Source of the DNA: Kuafuiihalomonas sp050331295
GTDB lineage: Bacteria > Myxococcota > Kuafuiibacteriia > Kuafuiibacteriales > Kuafuiibacteriaceae
Length of the DNA: 64,000 nt
Assembly (NCBI GenBank): GCA_050331295.1
Contig: JBHJGZ010000009.1
Location: 532,194 to 596,193 of the forward strand
Direction: 5' to 3'
The number at the start of each line of letters is the position of its first letter. The stretch's first letter is position 1. Both the position numbers and the translations under genes were made by a program. Of the stretch, positions 52,015 through 60,357 are shown piece after piece. The notes under the pieces are model-generated. The model saw only the letters and a program-made list of their open reading frames with translations. It was not told the DNA's origin and ran no database searches.

Positions 52015-54014
52015 AGCCACTTTCGCATCCGGCCTAGGGCCATCAGCGGAAAATAATGACGATACATGTGGTAGTTGATCATGAACGCTCGGCTCAGCTC
52101 CACGCTCTGAGACAGACGCTCCTCGGTGCGGTCGTTCAGCTCGATGCGTAGCCCCACACCGTAGCCGGGAAAGCCGGTTCCCGTGTACTGTTCCTCCCGC
52201 CACGTTCCTTCGTTCTGGGAATCCAGCAGAAATTCCATTCCCCGCACCGCGGCCCCCACGTCCGAAGAACGTCTGCCGGCCTCGAGAGCCATCAGGGCCC
52301 AAGCGGTCTGGGAGGCGGTGCTCCGGCCGACCCCTCGCTGGCTGGGATCGATGTATGAGGCACAACTCTCGCCCCAGCCGCCATCGGGATTCTGATGAGC
52401 CACGATCCAGTCGAGTGCCCGGCTGAACGGAGCCTCAGTCACGTCGTACCCCGCGGCCTTCAGGGCCGGGAGCACGGATGCAGTACCGTAGACATAGTTG
52501 ACACCCCATCGTCCGAACCAAGGTCCATCCGCTTCCTGCTCATTCAGTAAGAACTGCAAGGCGGCTTGGAGACGTGGATCATCCAAGCGTTCCTGATAGG
52601 CCAAAGCCTCCACCACGTGAGCGGTGACGTCGACGCTCGGCGGATCCAACGCTTCTCCAAAGTCACAAAAGGGGATCTTGGTGAGAAAGGCTCGGTCATT
52701 ATCCTTATCGAATGCCGCCCAGCCTCCGTTGGCACTCTGCATGTGAAGCATCCATTCGGTGGAGGTTTCGAGCGCAACCTCGAGTCTCGGGTTCGGCCGT
52801 CGGCGGTGCTCCCTTGCCAGGGCCGAAACGACGACAGCGGTGTCGTCCACATCCGGGTACCAACGGTTTTCGTACTCGAAAGCCCAGCCCCCGGCCGGTG
52901 CGTCGGGAACCTTGACCTTGAAGTCTCCGTCTTCGTGGATCTGTTTGCTGAGCAGCCAATCCACCGCCCGGTCGAGCTCCGGCTGCATTTCTCGTTCCGC
53001 CTCGCAGTCCTGAATCGCTTGCAAAGTGAGGACGGTATCCCAGACGGGCGATACGCTTGCCGAAATGTACCTTGCATCACCGTCTCGAACCTGCCACCGC
53101 GGGTCCTCGAGGGCTTCGAGTCCGGCGCGAAGAACCGGATGATTGCGCGCGAAACCTTCGAAGTGCAGCGCCATCAGACCATAGACCCAAGGTGGCTGAA
53201 TACCGCCCCACACACCGTCCGCGTCTTGATGCGCAACGATCCAATCGCGCACCCACGCGCGGGCCGGCCATCGAAGCGGAGTCAGCCCGAAATGTTGCAT
53301 CCCGTGGAGGCAACGGTCTGCGACCAGAAAGAGGCTCTCCCAACTGATGACTTTGGACCGTCTCGGCAGCCGAAAATCGAACTCATCACGACCGCCCGGA
53401 AACAGTTCATCGAGTTGATCACCGCCCGGAAGCGGGACCACCGGTCTTCGGGACGAGAGCAACGCCAAAGGAAGGAGGGTCGCTCGAGCCCAGGAGGCGA
53501 AATTGTAGATGGAGAAGATGAAGAACTTCGGCAGGAAGATGATCTCCGGAGGAAGATTTGGCGTGTGCCGCCAGGGCCAGACGCCGACCAGAGCCAGCCA
53601 GTACCGAGTGAATACGCGAATCTTGTTCAGGCCGTCGTGGGCGAGGATCCACTCTCGAGCCGCTTCCATGTGAGGCGACCCGGGCTCATGACCGAAGCAA
53701 CGTAGCGCAAGATAGCACTCCACGGTGGTATTGACGTCCCCTCCCGGGGCGTCGTGGTAGACGTGCCAGGCGCCGTCATCTCGTTGCTCCTGCAGGACGG
53801 CCTGCACCAAACCCGGAACCAGCGGGTGGTCTCGGAGCCCGAGGACGTGGAGGGCGACCAGCCATTGAGCTTCCATGCATGAATTGGTCTGCAGGCGACC
53901 GGCCCAGTGTCCGTCTGGGGCCTGGGCCTCACGGCTCCACTCGAGGCCGCGCTGAATCGTGTCGTCGAGTTGCGCCTTCGAGCGCATCGGATGGGGGCGC
54001 GCGGTCTGGGTCAC
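51990..54014 (-). CDS. shc: Squalene-hopene cyclase
   Basis: A 674-residue membrane-associated triterpene cyclase that folds squalene into hopene, the core of hopanoids that stiffen outer membranes. The DXDD acid motif reads YPDVDDTAVV (about 392-401). Several QW repeats are present, such as QEADGPWFGRWGVNY, NPDGGWGES, QSANGGWAAF and QDADGVWGG. The N-terminal helix region (RGLEWSREAQAPDGHW) and the C-terminal NYHMYRHYFPLMALGR are also typical. An AGGAG site 6 bases before GTG 54014 fixes the start; the ATG at 53987 is internal. No other hopanoid or squalene synthesis gene is in the window. Confidence 0.97.
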   Translation of the reverse strand: MTQTARPHPMRSKAQLDDTIQRGLEWSREAQAPDGHWAGRLQTNSCMEAQWLVALHVLGLRDHPLVPGLVQAVLQEQRDDGAWHVYHDAPGGDVNTTVECYLALRCFGHEPGSPHMEAAREWILAHDGLNKIRVFTRYWLALVGVWPWRHTPNLPPEIIFLPKFFIFSIYNFASWARATLLPLALLSSRRPVVPLPGGDQLDELFPGGRDEFDFRLPRRSKVISWESLFLVADRCLHGMQHFGLTPLRWPARAWVRDWIVAHQDADGVWGGIQPPWVYGLMALHFEGFARNHPVLRAGLEALEDPRWQVRDGDARYISASVSPVWDTVLTLQAIQDCEAEREMQPELDRAVDWLLSKQIHEDGDFKVKVPDAPAGGWAFEYENRWYPDVDDTAVVVSALAREHRRRPNPRLEVALETSTEWMLHMQSANGGWAAFDKDNDRAFLTKIPFCDFGEALDPPSVDVTAHVVEALAYQERLDDPRLQAALQFLLNEQEADGPWFGRWGVNYVYGTASVLPALKAAGYDVTEAPFSRALDWIVAHQNPDGGWGESCASYIDPSQRGVGRSTASQTAWALMALEAGRRSSDVGAAVRGMEFLLDSQNEGTWREEQYTGTGFPGYGVGLRIELNDRTEERLSQSVELSRAFMINYHMYRHYFPLMALGRMRKWLYTSDHAS

Positions 54015-54020
54015 GCGAGG

Positions 54021-54025
54021 CTCCT
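54021..54025 (-). promoter_or_regulatory. Ribosome-binding site AGGAG of shc
   Basis: AGGAG with a 6-base spacer before the GTG at 54014 decides the start of the cyclase gene in favour of GTG over the ATG nine codons later. Confidence 0.7.
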
Positions 54026-54120
54026 GACCCCGCCGGACGGAGCAGTCAACCGTTGGTCGTTTTGGCTCAAGGATCCGAAAATTGGACGACTGATCCAGGT
54101 TGAGGCTCTATCCCCGTCAA

Positions 54121-55215
54121 ATGTCCCAGGCGTCCACATCCATGGAATTCGAACGTCGGCAAAGTCCCAGAGTTCCGGTGCATCGACTGATTCGGGTCGG
54201 CCCGCCCTGGGGAAAGCCGGACGAGGCGCTGTCGATGGCGGACCTCTCCGAAGGAGGCGTGTTCTTGGATGCGGACGCGCCGGCTCAGGTGGGGACTCGG
54301 CTGTCGGCGGAGTTTGCGTTGTCGGATGGACTCAACGTCTATGTGCCGGAGGCCGAGGTAACCCACACCCGTCGCAGGAAAACCGGCGCTGGCTATGGCG
54401 TGCGCTTCCTGGAGATATCACCCGAGAGCCATGCCCTGATCCAACGAGAGGTGGAAGATCTCTGCAGCGACATCACGGGCCCATCGTTCGTTCCACCGAC
54501 CGATGGGCCGGCGCCCGACCCCCGTGGGGAACCGGGCGCTTGGGATCCCCTTCAGGGATGGTCCCCCGAGGAGGACTTGATGCACGATACCGTACCGGAG
54601 CGTCGTTTGACGCTGCTCCCTTCCTTTGACCGCGCGGCCGCTCGTGCGGGTGGTCTCACCCCCGCCGTGAGCATCGGGCTCGGGGCCGTGATGCTGGCCG
54701 TGGCCGGAGGGCTGTTCGTCTACATGTCGTCCGCCGTGATTTCAGGACCGGTGGTGGAAGAGATCATCCCGTCCGAGGCCCCCACGAGCTTGAGCCCGTC
54801 CACGCATCGCGTTCTCATGGGGCAAGCGGACCCCAGCGTACTGGACCCGGAACCGAGGCCGACGCCCTCGCCGGACCTCGATCCCTTGCCGCTTCCCACC
54901 CTTACAACACCGCCAGCAGTGGAAGAACCTCCGGCACCCGAACCAGCGCCAGCATCAGATGCAGACGTGGTGTTCGATGTGCCGGCTCAGGCCCGGGTTC
55001 GTGCCGCCTACGTGTTGAATGAACCGGACCGTTTCGTGGTCGATGTGTTTGGAGTCACGAACCAACCCGAGGTGATGCGCAAGGCACCTGGCACTGCAGT
55101 TCGATTCGGTCGTCATGGACGCTTTTCCCGTGTGGTGCTGGATCTGGACGTTCCCGCCAAGTCTGGTCGCGCCGAGATCCGTGACGGTCGATTGGAGATT
55201 CATCTCACCCACTAG
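54121..55215 (+). CDS. PilZ - membrane helix - AMIN-domain protein
   Basis: A 364-residue bitopic protein with an unusual plan. Residues about 8-115 are PilZ, with RRQSPRVPVHR (RxxxR) and MADLSEGGVFLDAD (DxSxxG), so c-di-GMP binding is expected in the cytoplasm. A proline-rich region (about 120-165) precedes one membrane helix (about 182-204, AVSIGLGAVMLAVAGGLFVYM). The outer part has a long Pro/Glu linker (about 215-275) and an AMIN-type domain (about 280-364: DADVVFDVPAQARVRAAYVL, FVVDVFGV, FSRVVLDLDV), like those in PilQ and amidases that bind peptidoglycan. It may pass a c-di-GMP signal to the cell wall or the secretin. ATG 54121; ATG 54142 also possible. Divergent from shc. Confidence 0.82.
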   Translation: MSQASTSMEFERRQSPRVPVHRLIRVGPPWGKPDEALSMADLSEGGVFLDADAPAQVGTRLSAEFALSDGLNVYVPEAEVTHTRRRKTGAGYGVRFLEISPESHALIQREVEDLCSDITGPSFVPPTDGPAPDPRGEPGAWDPLQGWSPEEDLMHDTVPERRLTLLPSFDRAAARAGGLTPAVSIGLGAVMLAVAGGLFVYMSSAVISGPVVEEIIPSEAPTSLSPSTHRVLMGQADPSVLDPEPRPTPSPDLDPLPLPTLTTPPAVEEPPAPEPAPASDADVVFDVPAQARVRAAYVLNEPDRFVVDVFGVTNQPEVMRKAPGTAVRFGRHGRFSRVVLDLDVPAKSGRAEIRDGRLEIHLTH

Positions 55216-55228
55216 CCGGAGCTTCGGC

Positions 55229-55258
55229 CCGGTTCGGTTGCGTCCGGTTCGGTTTCGT
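55229..55258. repeat. Tandem duplication of a 15-base unit
   Basis: CCGGTTCGGTTGCGT followed directly by CCGGTTCGGTTTCGT, differing at one base. It lies between the PilZ/AMIN gene and the acetyltransferase gene. Two copies only; probably replication slippage or a pair of binding sites. Confidence 0.7.
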
Positions 55259-55308
55259 GCACCTGTCCCGACGTGCCGCGGACCGACGGCGATCAGGGCC
55301 ACTCATGC

Positions 55309-55830
55309 TTGGCACCCTGGGGAACGATAAGGCGTGCCCGTTCATCCGAAATCGACGCGATCCAGGAAATCGAAGAGGCGGCAGCTCTTCTTTTCGCACC
55401 GTACGGCGTGTCGGACCTTTATCGGATGCACGGCGTTTCAGTGACCGAGCTTCGACGGGCGTGTCTTTCGCAGCGACTGTTCGTGGCGGTCGATTCCAAC
55501 GACTGGCCGCTGGGTTTCGCTCTCGGCGCGCGAATCGGAGCCTGGGCTCAACTCGCGGAGATCGATGTGCGCCCCGAACACACGCAAAAAGGCTTGGGCC
55601 AGAAGCTGGTCCGAAGAATCCTTGTTTGGGCGCGCGACAACGGGTTCGAGCGGATCGTGTTGTCCACCATGCGTAGTCCACCGTGGAACGCGCCCTTTTA
55701 TCGCAAGCTCGGTTTCGTAGAAATCGGTGCGGACGAACTGGTGGGACCTCTTCGCCGCCTGCGGACCCAAGAGGCGCGACTGGGTTTCCCGATGGCCGAG
55801 AGGGTCCTGATGTGGAAGAGGCTGCGCTAG
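55309..55830 (+). CDS. GNAT-family N-acetyltransferase
   Basis: A 173-residue acetyl-CoA-dependent acetyltransferase. Beta-1 begins TIRRARSSEIDAIQEIE, and the acetyl-CoA site is VRPEHTQKGLGQKLVRRIL (the Q/RxxGxG/A loop). Motif B (NAPFYRKLGFVEIG) with the conserved tyrosine follows. The substrate, small molecule or protein N-terminus, cannot be told. Start: TTG at 55309 places the first strand at the N-terminus and has CAGGG upstream; a GTG at 55273 would add 12 residues. The stop lies in a CTAG shared with the convergent response-regulator gene. Confidence 0.84.
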   Translation: MAPWGTIRRARSSEIDAIQEIEEAAALLFAPYGVSDLYRMHGVSVTELRRACLSQRLFVAVDSNDWPLGFALGARIGAWAQLAEIDVRPEHTQKGLGQKLVRRILVWARDNGFERIVLSTMRSPPWNAPFYRKLGFVEIGADELVGPLRRLRTQEARLGFPMAERVLMWKRLR

Positions 55831-56306
55831 ACGAAGGTCTTGAGAATCTCGTGCTGGATGCCTTGAAGATCCGAATAGGCTTTGTTGATCTCTTCCACTT
55901 TCGCCCTGAGCTTGTTTACGAGCTGCCGCTTTTCCAGCGCATTCCGGATGATCAAGCGGAGGTCATCATTGTCCCAGGGCTTTTCGATGTACTGATAAAG
56001 GCCCACCTCGTTGATCCCTTTGATGGCGTTTTCCTTGTCGGCGTATCCGGTTAGGATGATGCGCGGCGCCTCGGGATGAATCTCTCGAGCTCGGGCCAGG
56101 AAAGAGATGCCGTCCATTTCGGGCATGAGGTAATCGGAGATCACGAGATCGACGCGGTTTTCCTTCATGTGAGCCAGCGCATGACTCGCGCTGGTGAACG
56201 TCGCGATTTGGTATTCCGTCTCCAACGTCAAGTAGGCGTTGAGGCTGGTGAGCACCATCTCTTCATCGTCGACGATGACGATGCACTCGGTCTCTCCGTC
56301 GCTCAT
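55827..56306 (-). CDS. Response regulator, receiver domain with C-terminal coiled coil
   Basis: A 159-residue protein. The receiver (about 8-125) has VDDEE, the phospho-acceptor in VISDYLMPEMDG, the threonine in ILTGYADKE and the lysine in IEKPWDNDD. The KPWDxxDL signature is that of receivers usually linked to HD-GYP or PAS proteins. The tail (about 125-159, KLRAKVEEINKAYSDLQ) is a coiled coil with no output domain. It is last in the run after the carrier/HEAT and cNMP-binding genes and may act with them. The stop shares CTAG with the acetyltransferase gene. Confidence 0.9.
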   Translation of the reverse strand: MSDGETECIVIVDDEEMVLTSLNAYLTLETEYQIATFTSASHALAHMKENRVDLVISDYLMPEMDGISFLARAREIHPEAPRIILTGYADKENAIKGINEVGLYQYIEKPWDNDDLRLIIRNALEKRQLVNKLRAKVEEINKAYSDLQGIQHEILKTFV

Positions 56307-56365
56307 GCTCAGTCTGGCCCTCTACGCCGCCGGTCGGGGCGGTGGCCAGTACAATTGGTCCAGCG

Positions 56366-56824
56366 TCACCGGACGCTTCGGCCCAGGCTCCGGAGACGTC
56401 GCACCACGGCCCGGAGCACCGCTTGCGTCACTCGGGCGTTGTCGGCCAGCACATCGATGAAATCATCCCTTCGGACCACGAGGGCCTCGGTGGGTTCCAG
56501 GGTGGTGGCGGTGGCGAGCCTCGGTTCGTCATCGAACAGGGCCCAGGTACCGAAGGCCTGGTGGGCTCGAGCCGATGTGACCTCCACGTCGCCCCGATGG
56601 AGCCTGACCCGGCCCGAGAGCACTAGGTACATCGCGTCCGAGGGACCATCTTCGGCATAGACTTCATGGTCGCCCGGAAACTCGACCTCCTCGGCGATAG
56701 CGGCCAGGTAGGCCAAGAGTTCGCTGGGAACCTCCGCGAAGATGTCGACGTTTTGGAGGAGGATCACTTTTTCGATCACCGTGAGCATTGGGGATTCATC
56801 GGGCCGGGGCAGCCCTGCGGACAT
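56366..56824 (-). CDS. Cyclic-nucleotide-binding-domain protein of the carrier/HEAT module
   Basis: A 152-residue single cNMP-binding fold: EKVILLQNVDIFAEVPSELL, the strand EVEFPGDHEVYAEDGPSDAMYLVLSG, FGTWALFDDEPRLATATTLE in the ligand-loop position, and a C-terminal helix (VTQAVLRAVVRRLRSLGR). There is no helix-turn-helix. The ATG at 56824 lies 29 bases inside the end of the carrier/HEAT gene, the same type of overlap as in the first module (11 bases at 20212-20222). A second ATG at 56788 is in frame. Regulatory subunit for the carrier is a reasonable guess. Confidence 0.87.
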   Translation of the reverse strand: MSAGLPRPDESPMLTVIEKVILLQNVDIFAEVPSELLAYLAAIAEEVEFPGDHEVYAEDGPSDAMYLVLSGRVRLHRGDVEVTSARAHQAFGTWALFDDEPRLATATTLEPTEALVVRRDDFIDVLADNARVTQAVLRAVVRRLRSLGRSVR

Positions 56825-59435
56825 GTCGGAGTGTCTCCGAAACCAGAGGATTGGCGTCTTCCCAGGGGAGCATCGCGAGCTCGGCTCCCCTCAGGTCTGG
56901 CCAGGCGAAGACCGCACACGCCCGGAGCCACGGATCCGGCTGGTGCAGCCATTGTTCCAGGACCGCATCGGAGTTCGGTCTCTCCGCGGTGTGCCCCTCT
57001 AGAACCGGGATCAGACGGCCGCGCATGCCGGCAGGGAGCGTATTCTCCAGGAACTCGATGGCGTTGGCTCGAGACAGACCGGGCCGATGAAGGTTGTGGT
57101 AGGCGTCGAGGACGCCTTCTGCCGGTTGAAGCATGGCCAACATGGCGAAGACCTCATCCACGCAACTTTCGCGACGTTCTTCCAAGGCCCGCCTGAACAA
57201 GCGGCAACGAGCCGATGTGACCGGGCCGAGACGCTGCAGCGTTTGGTCGATGAGTTCCAATTGGTCGAACCGTACATCCAATGCTCCATTCAAGGGCCGG
57301 CGTTGGGGAAGGGTCTGACCTCGAAGACGGATGCGAAGCAGGGCGTCTATGGCTTCTCGAGCCAGGATCGGCTCGAGCGTTCCGAGGTGGACGACCAGCG
57401 CCCGGGCCGCTTCCGGCTCTTCGATCTCGCTCAGAACCCAGATGGCGGCCCGCTTGACCGTCAATGAAACCTGCGGGTCGTCTAGCAAGCGGTCCATGGC
57501 CATCGCCGCCGGAAGTCCCAGTGCGGCGAGGGCGCGTCGAACCGAGCCGCGAAGATTTCGATTCGACAGAGCCGGTACCAACCACTGGACGAACTCCGGA
57601 TTCTTGCTCCTGGCCATGCCTTCGATGGCGGCTTGGCGGACCGAAAAAGGCGCCGACTCCAACAGGACCATCAGCGCGTCCAGATGCTGGCCGGTGGAAG
57701 CCAAGGCCCCCGCCAAGGCTGCTTGTGTCCCGACGTTTCCTCGCGCAGCAGCCTCGACCCGGTCGGAGGTCAGGAGGCGCTCGGCCAGCGTCGAGGACGG
57801 TAGATGAGAAAGGACCGCAAGCGCCGTTTCCGGGTCGGGTCCATCCAACAGCTTCGCCAAGCGAGACGCAGCGTCCCCGCTGTCGCGGGAGACCATCTGC
57901 ACCCACGCCTCGCACCGGACGTCGAGTTCGGGGTCCCGCTCGGCCAGATCAGCCAGCGTCTCTGGAGGGAGCGCGTCCGCCGGTTGACCGAGCGCCTCGA
58001 GAGCACGTCGGCGGATCGGACCCGACTTGTGCCCGAGCAGCTTTTTCAAGGTCCGTGTCAGCGCGGAGGACCGAAGGGAAGAAGCCAGCTCGAGTCCGTA
58101 CAGCACTTGCCTCGGATTGTCGGACGAAAGCGCAACCTGGAGGGCGGAGAGTACCGCGGCTTCATCGAGGCCCGTCGACAGGGACGAAACATCGACCTTA
58201 CGCGTCTCAATGGCCCGACGAAAGGCGTCTACGTATGCGGTTCGGATCCGGAAGGTGATGAGGCCGACCGTTGCAAGCACCAACAACAGAATCGGCGTGA
58301 GAGATCCGTAGGTCAGCCCGATCACTCCGGTCCATGCCAGCACCAACAGCGCGCCGAGACCCGTGGCGGCAGTGTCGATGAACGTATCGATCATCAACTT
58401 CGTTCGTCGCTTGACCGAGCCGGGTACCGGGAGGAACACTACTTCGCTTGCAGCCTTGTGCACCGAATGACGAAAGCTTCCGTCTGCGGCCTTCGCCAGT
58501 GCACCGAATGGCAAGTCCGGCGCCGCCAGCATGCCCAAGGCACCCGCCCCGATGGCCGTTGGGAGTACGCCCAAGGCCGGACCCACGCCGTGTTGACGCA
58601 ACAGCCACGGGGTGACCAACATCTGAAACAACAAGCTGAAGAAGCTCATCCCCGCGAAGAATCGGCCGAAGAAAGCTGCCTTGCGATCTGCGTCGACGAA
58701 GGTCCGGGCGACCAAGTCATTGAACTGAACATCTACGATCACGGCTGCGACCGCGATCATGCCGGCATTGGCCGCGAGAAGATGAGGCAATCGAAAGTCG
58801 GCGATGTCGTCCGCTGCATGCTCGCGTTGGGCGGGTGGTTGATTCCGGGTTGGCGGGGCCCACACGAGGATGCCGAGCACTACCAAGGTGGATCCCGCCG
58901 CGATCAAGAGAAGGTTGAGGGTTCCGACCAGACCCGCGATCTGTCCGGTGAACAAGCCACCTGCAATCGACCCTGCGATGCCGCCGGTGGCGATGAGACC
59001 GAAGGTCCGACGCGCCTCCCGGGGGTCGAAAGAGGCGTTGGCCCACAGCCAGATCAAGGAGGTCGTCAAAAGCCCGAAAACCTGAACGAAGACGTAGAAC
59101 AGAAACACCGACCAAGGTGCATCCAGAGGAACCATGAAGCGGAAGCCGACCAGGACGATGAACAGACCCGCGAACGTCGTGAGAACCAACCGCTCCGTTG
59201 CCAAAGTGGACGCCGTGCGGCTGTACAGGCTGGTCGTGATGCCCCCGACGACAGCGACGAGAAGGAGCACCCATGGCAACTGCTCGACCCCCAATCGGTC
59301 CAGGAAGATGGCGTTTCTGGCGGGCTTCAGCACATAGAGAGTGGTCAAGGTCAGGGCGTACGCGGCGACGAGGGGTGCTACCTTGCGAAGGTCCCCCGGC
59401 TCGAGGCCGAGCAGACCTCCAAGTCGGCGATTCAT
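56796..59435 (-). CDS. ATP/ADP-carrier-like (MFS/TLC) membrane protein fused to HEAT repeats, paralogue 2
   Basis: An 879-residue paralogue of the protein at 20212-22965. The carrier half (about 15-420) has about 12 membrane helices and the family motif KPARNAIFLDRLGVEQLPWV, then RHSVHKAASEVVFLPVPGS before the last helices. The C-terminal half (about 430-870) is HEAT-like (IRRRALEALGQPADALPPE, SVRQAAIEGMARSKNPEFVQ, TVKRAAIWVLSEIEEPEAA). KPARNAIFLD is closer to the nucleotide carriers than the ETARDALFLE of the first copy. ATG 59435 follows GGAAGG with 5 bases between. The frame upstream of it is an sfsA shadow. The cNMP gene overlaps its end. Confidence 0.88.
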   Translation of the reverse strand: MNRRLGGLLGLEPGDLRKVAPLVAAYALTLTTLYVLKPARNAIFLDRLGVEQLPWVLLLVAVVGGITTSLYSRTASTLATERLVLTTFAGLFIVLVGFRFMVPLDAPWSVFLFYVFVQVFGLLTTSLIWLWANASFDPREARRTFGLIATGGIAGSIAGGLFTGQIAGLVGTLNLLLIAAGSTLVVLGILVWAPPTRNQPPAQREHAADDIADFRLPHLLAANAGMIAVAAVIVDVQFNDLVARTFVDADRKAAFFGRFFAGMSFFSLLFQMLVTPWLLRQHGVGPALGVLPTAIGAGALGMLAAPDLPFGALAKAADGSFRHSVHKAASEVVFLPVPGSVKRRTKLMIDTFIDTAATGLGALLVLAWTGVIGLTYGSLTPILLLVLATVGLITFRIRTAYVDAFRRAIETRKVDVSSLSTGLDEAAVLSALQVALSSDNPRQVLYGLELASSLRSSALTRTLKKLLGHKSGPIRRRALEALGQPADALPPETLADLAERDPELDVRCEAWVQMVSRDSGDAASRLAKLLDGPDPETALAVLSHLPSSTLAERLLTSDRVEAAARGNVGTQAALAGALASTGQHLDALMVLLESAPFSVRQAAIEGMARSKNPEFVQWLVPALSNRNLRGSVRRALAALGLPAAMAMDRLLDDPQVSLTVKRAAIWVLSEIEEPEAARALVVHLGTLEPILAREAIDALLRIRLRGQTLPQRRPLNGALDVRFDQLELIDQTLQRLGPVTSARCRLFRRALEERRESCVDEVFAMLAMLQPAEGVLDAYHNLHRPGLSRANAIEFLENTLPAGMRGRLIPVLEGHTAERPNSDAVLEQWLHQPDPWLRACAVFAWPDLRGAELAMLPWEDANPLVSETLRHVRRAAPAR

Positions 59436-59440
59436 CGCGT

Positions 59441-59446
59441 CCTTCC
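59441..59446 (-). promoter_or_regulatory. Ribosome-binding site GGAAGG of the second carrier/HEAT gene
   Basis: GGAAGG ends 5 bases before the ATG at 59435 and favours it over the ATG eight codons upstream at 59459. Confidence 0.6.
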
Positions 59447-59518
59447 ATCCCCCCACCATGCTCGACGTAGACCTCCCTTTCCCTGGTTTCAACCGCAGAC
59501 GCGACTCGCTGAAGCGGG

Positions 59519-60286
59519 TCAGGGCCCTCGGACGGGCAGAGAAATACCCAAAGTGACCTCGCTCAGGGTGACCAGACAACGGCGCGCAATGAATCGAACG
59601 CCGGCGGCGCGAGCCTCGGCGAAGGCGGAACAAAAGACCGGGTCGATGTCCGAGGCCGGCTCCACCGCCTCCACATCGTGTCTTTGACAGATGAAGAGGA
59701 CACATGCACTGGTCGCGGGCCGACCGGCCATGCGAATCGCTTCCGCGAGGTGCCGCGCTGCTCGGGCGGAGGGCGCATCCGGGAAGCGACCTACGCCGCG
59801 GACACTCCAGGTGACCCCCTTCACCTCGAGGTACAACGCGTGTCCCATTCGGTCCCGGAGCAAAAAATCGAACCTCGAGCGTCCCACCGGGGCTTCGGTC
59901 CGCTCGAGATCGAAACCGTCGAACTCGGGCAAGGCGTTCTGCTGCAAGGCTGCCTTCACGAGCCGATTGGGGAGTTGAGTGTCGAGGGAGAGCAGTATCC
60001 CTTCCGACGCTTGGGCCAGCACGGCGGTCCAGGCGGTTCTTCGCCGCGGCGAATCTGATGCCCTGAGCCAAACCCTCGCTCCCGGAACCAGGGTGGCACT
60101 CAGACGCCCGGGGTCGGGAAGATGAGCTTCCACCACCTCGTCGTCGGGCCCGCAGCGAGCCCGGATCGAGAAGCGATGGGGGCGGTCCAATAAGGAGGCC
60201 GGAACCAAAGGGCCGGAGAGCGCGACGGAGACCGAGGCGATGATGCCTTCTTCATCACGCTCGCGCCGGGTGGCAAGCGCGTTCAC
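59519..60286 (-). CDS. sfsA: SfsA-family protein (sugar fermentation stimulation / DNA-binding nuclease-like)
   Basis: A 255-residue protein of the SfsA family, with the OB-like N-terminal part (HRFSIRARCGPDDEVVEAHLPDPGRL) and the nuclease-like core RSRFDFLLRD (D-x-L), YLEVKGVTWSV (E-x-K), FPDAPSARAARHLAEAI. The C-terminal part (VLFICQRHDVEAVEPASDIDPVFCSAFAEA) is also typical. SfsA was found as an activator of maltose genes in E. coli; the true role is unclear. The GTG at 60286 gives 255 residues; a TTG at 60208 would give about 229, closer to the family norm, so the start is uncertain. It is divergent from the nitroreductase gene. Confidence 0.88.
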   Translation of the reverse strand: MNALATRRERDEEGIIASVSVALSGPLVPASLLDRPHRFSIRARCGPDDEVVEAHLPDPGRLSATLVPGARVWLRASDSPRRRTAWTAVLAQASEGILLSLDTQLPNRLVKAALQQNALPEFDGFDLERTEAPVGRSRFDFLLRDRMGHALYLEVKGVTWSVRGVGRFPDAPSARAARHLAEAIRMAGRPATSACVLFICQRHDVEAVEPASDIDPVFCSAFAEARAAGVRFIARRCLVTLSEVTLGISLPVRGP

Positions 60287-60357
60287 AAAGGTTGGACCGA
60301 AGCGGGTCGTCCCCTCGGGCGTCGCATTCACGGCGGGCTCGTGCGAGAACCAGGCAC

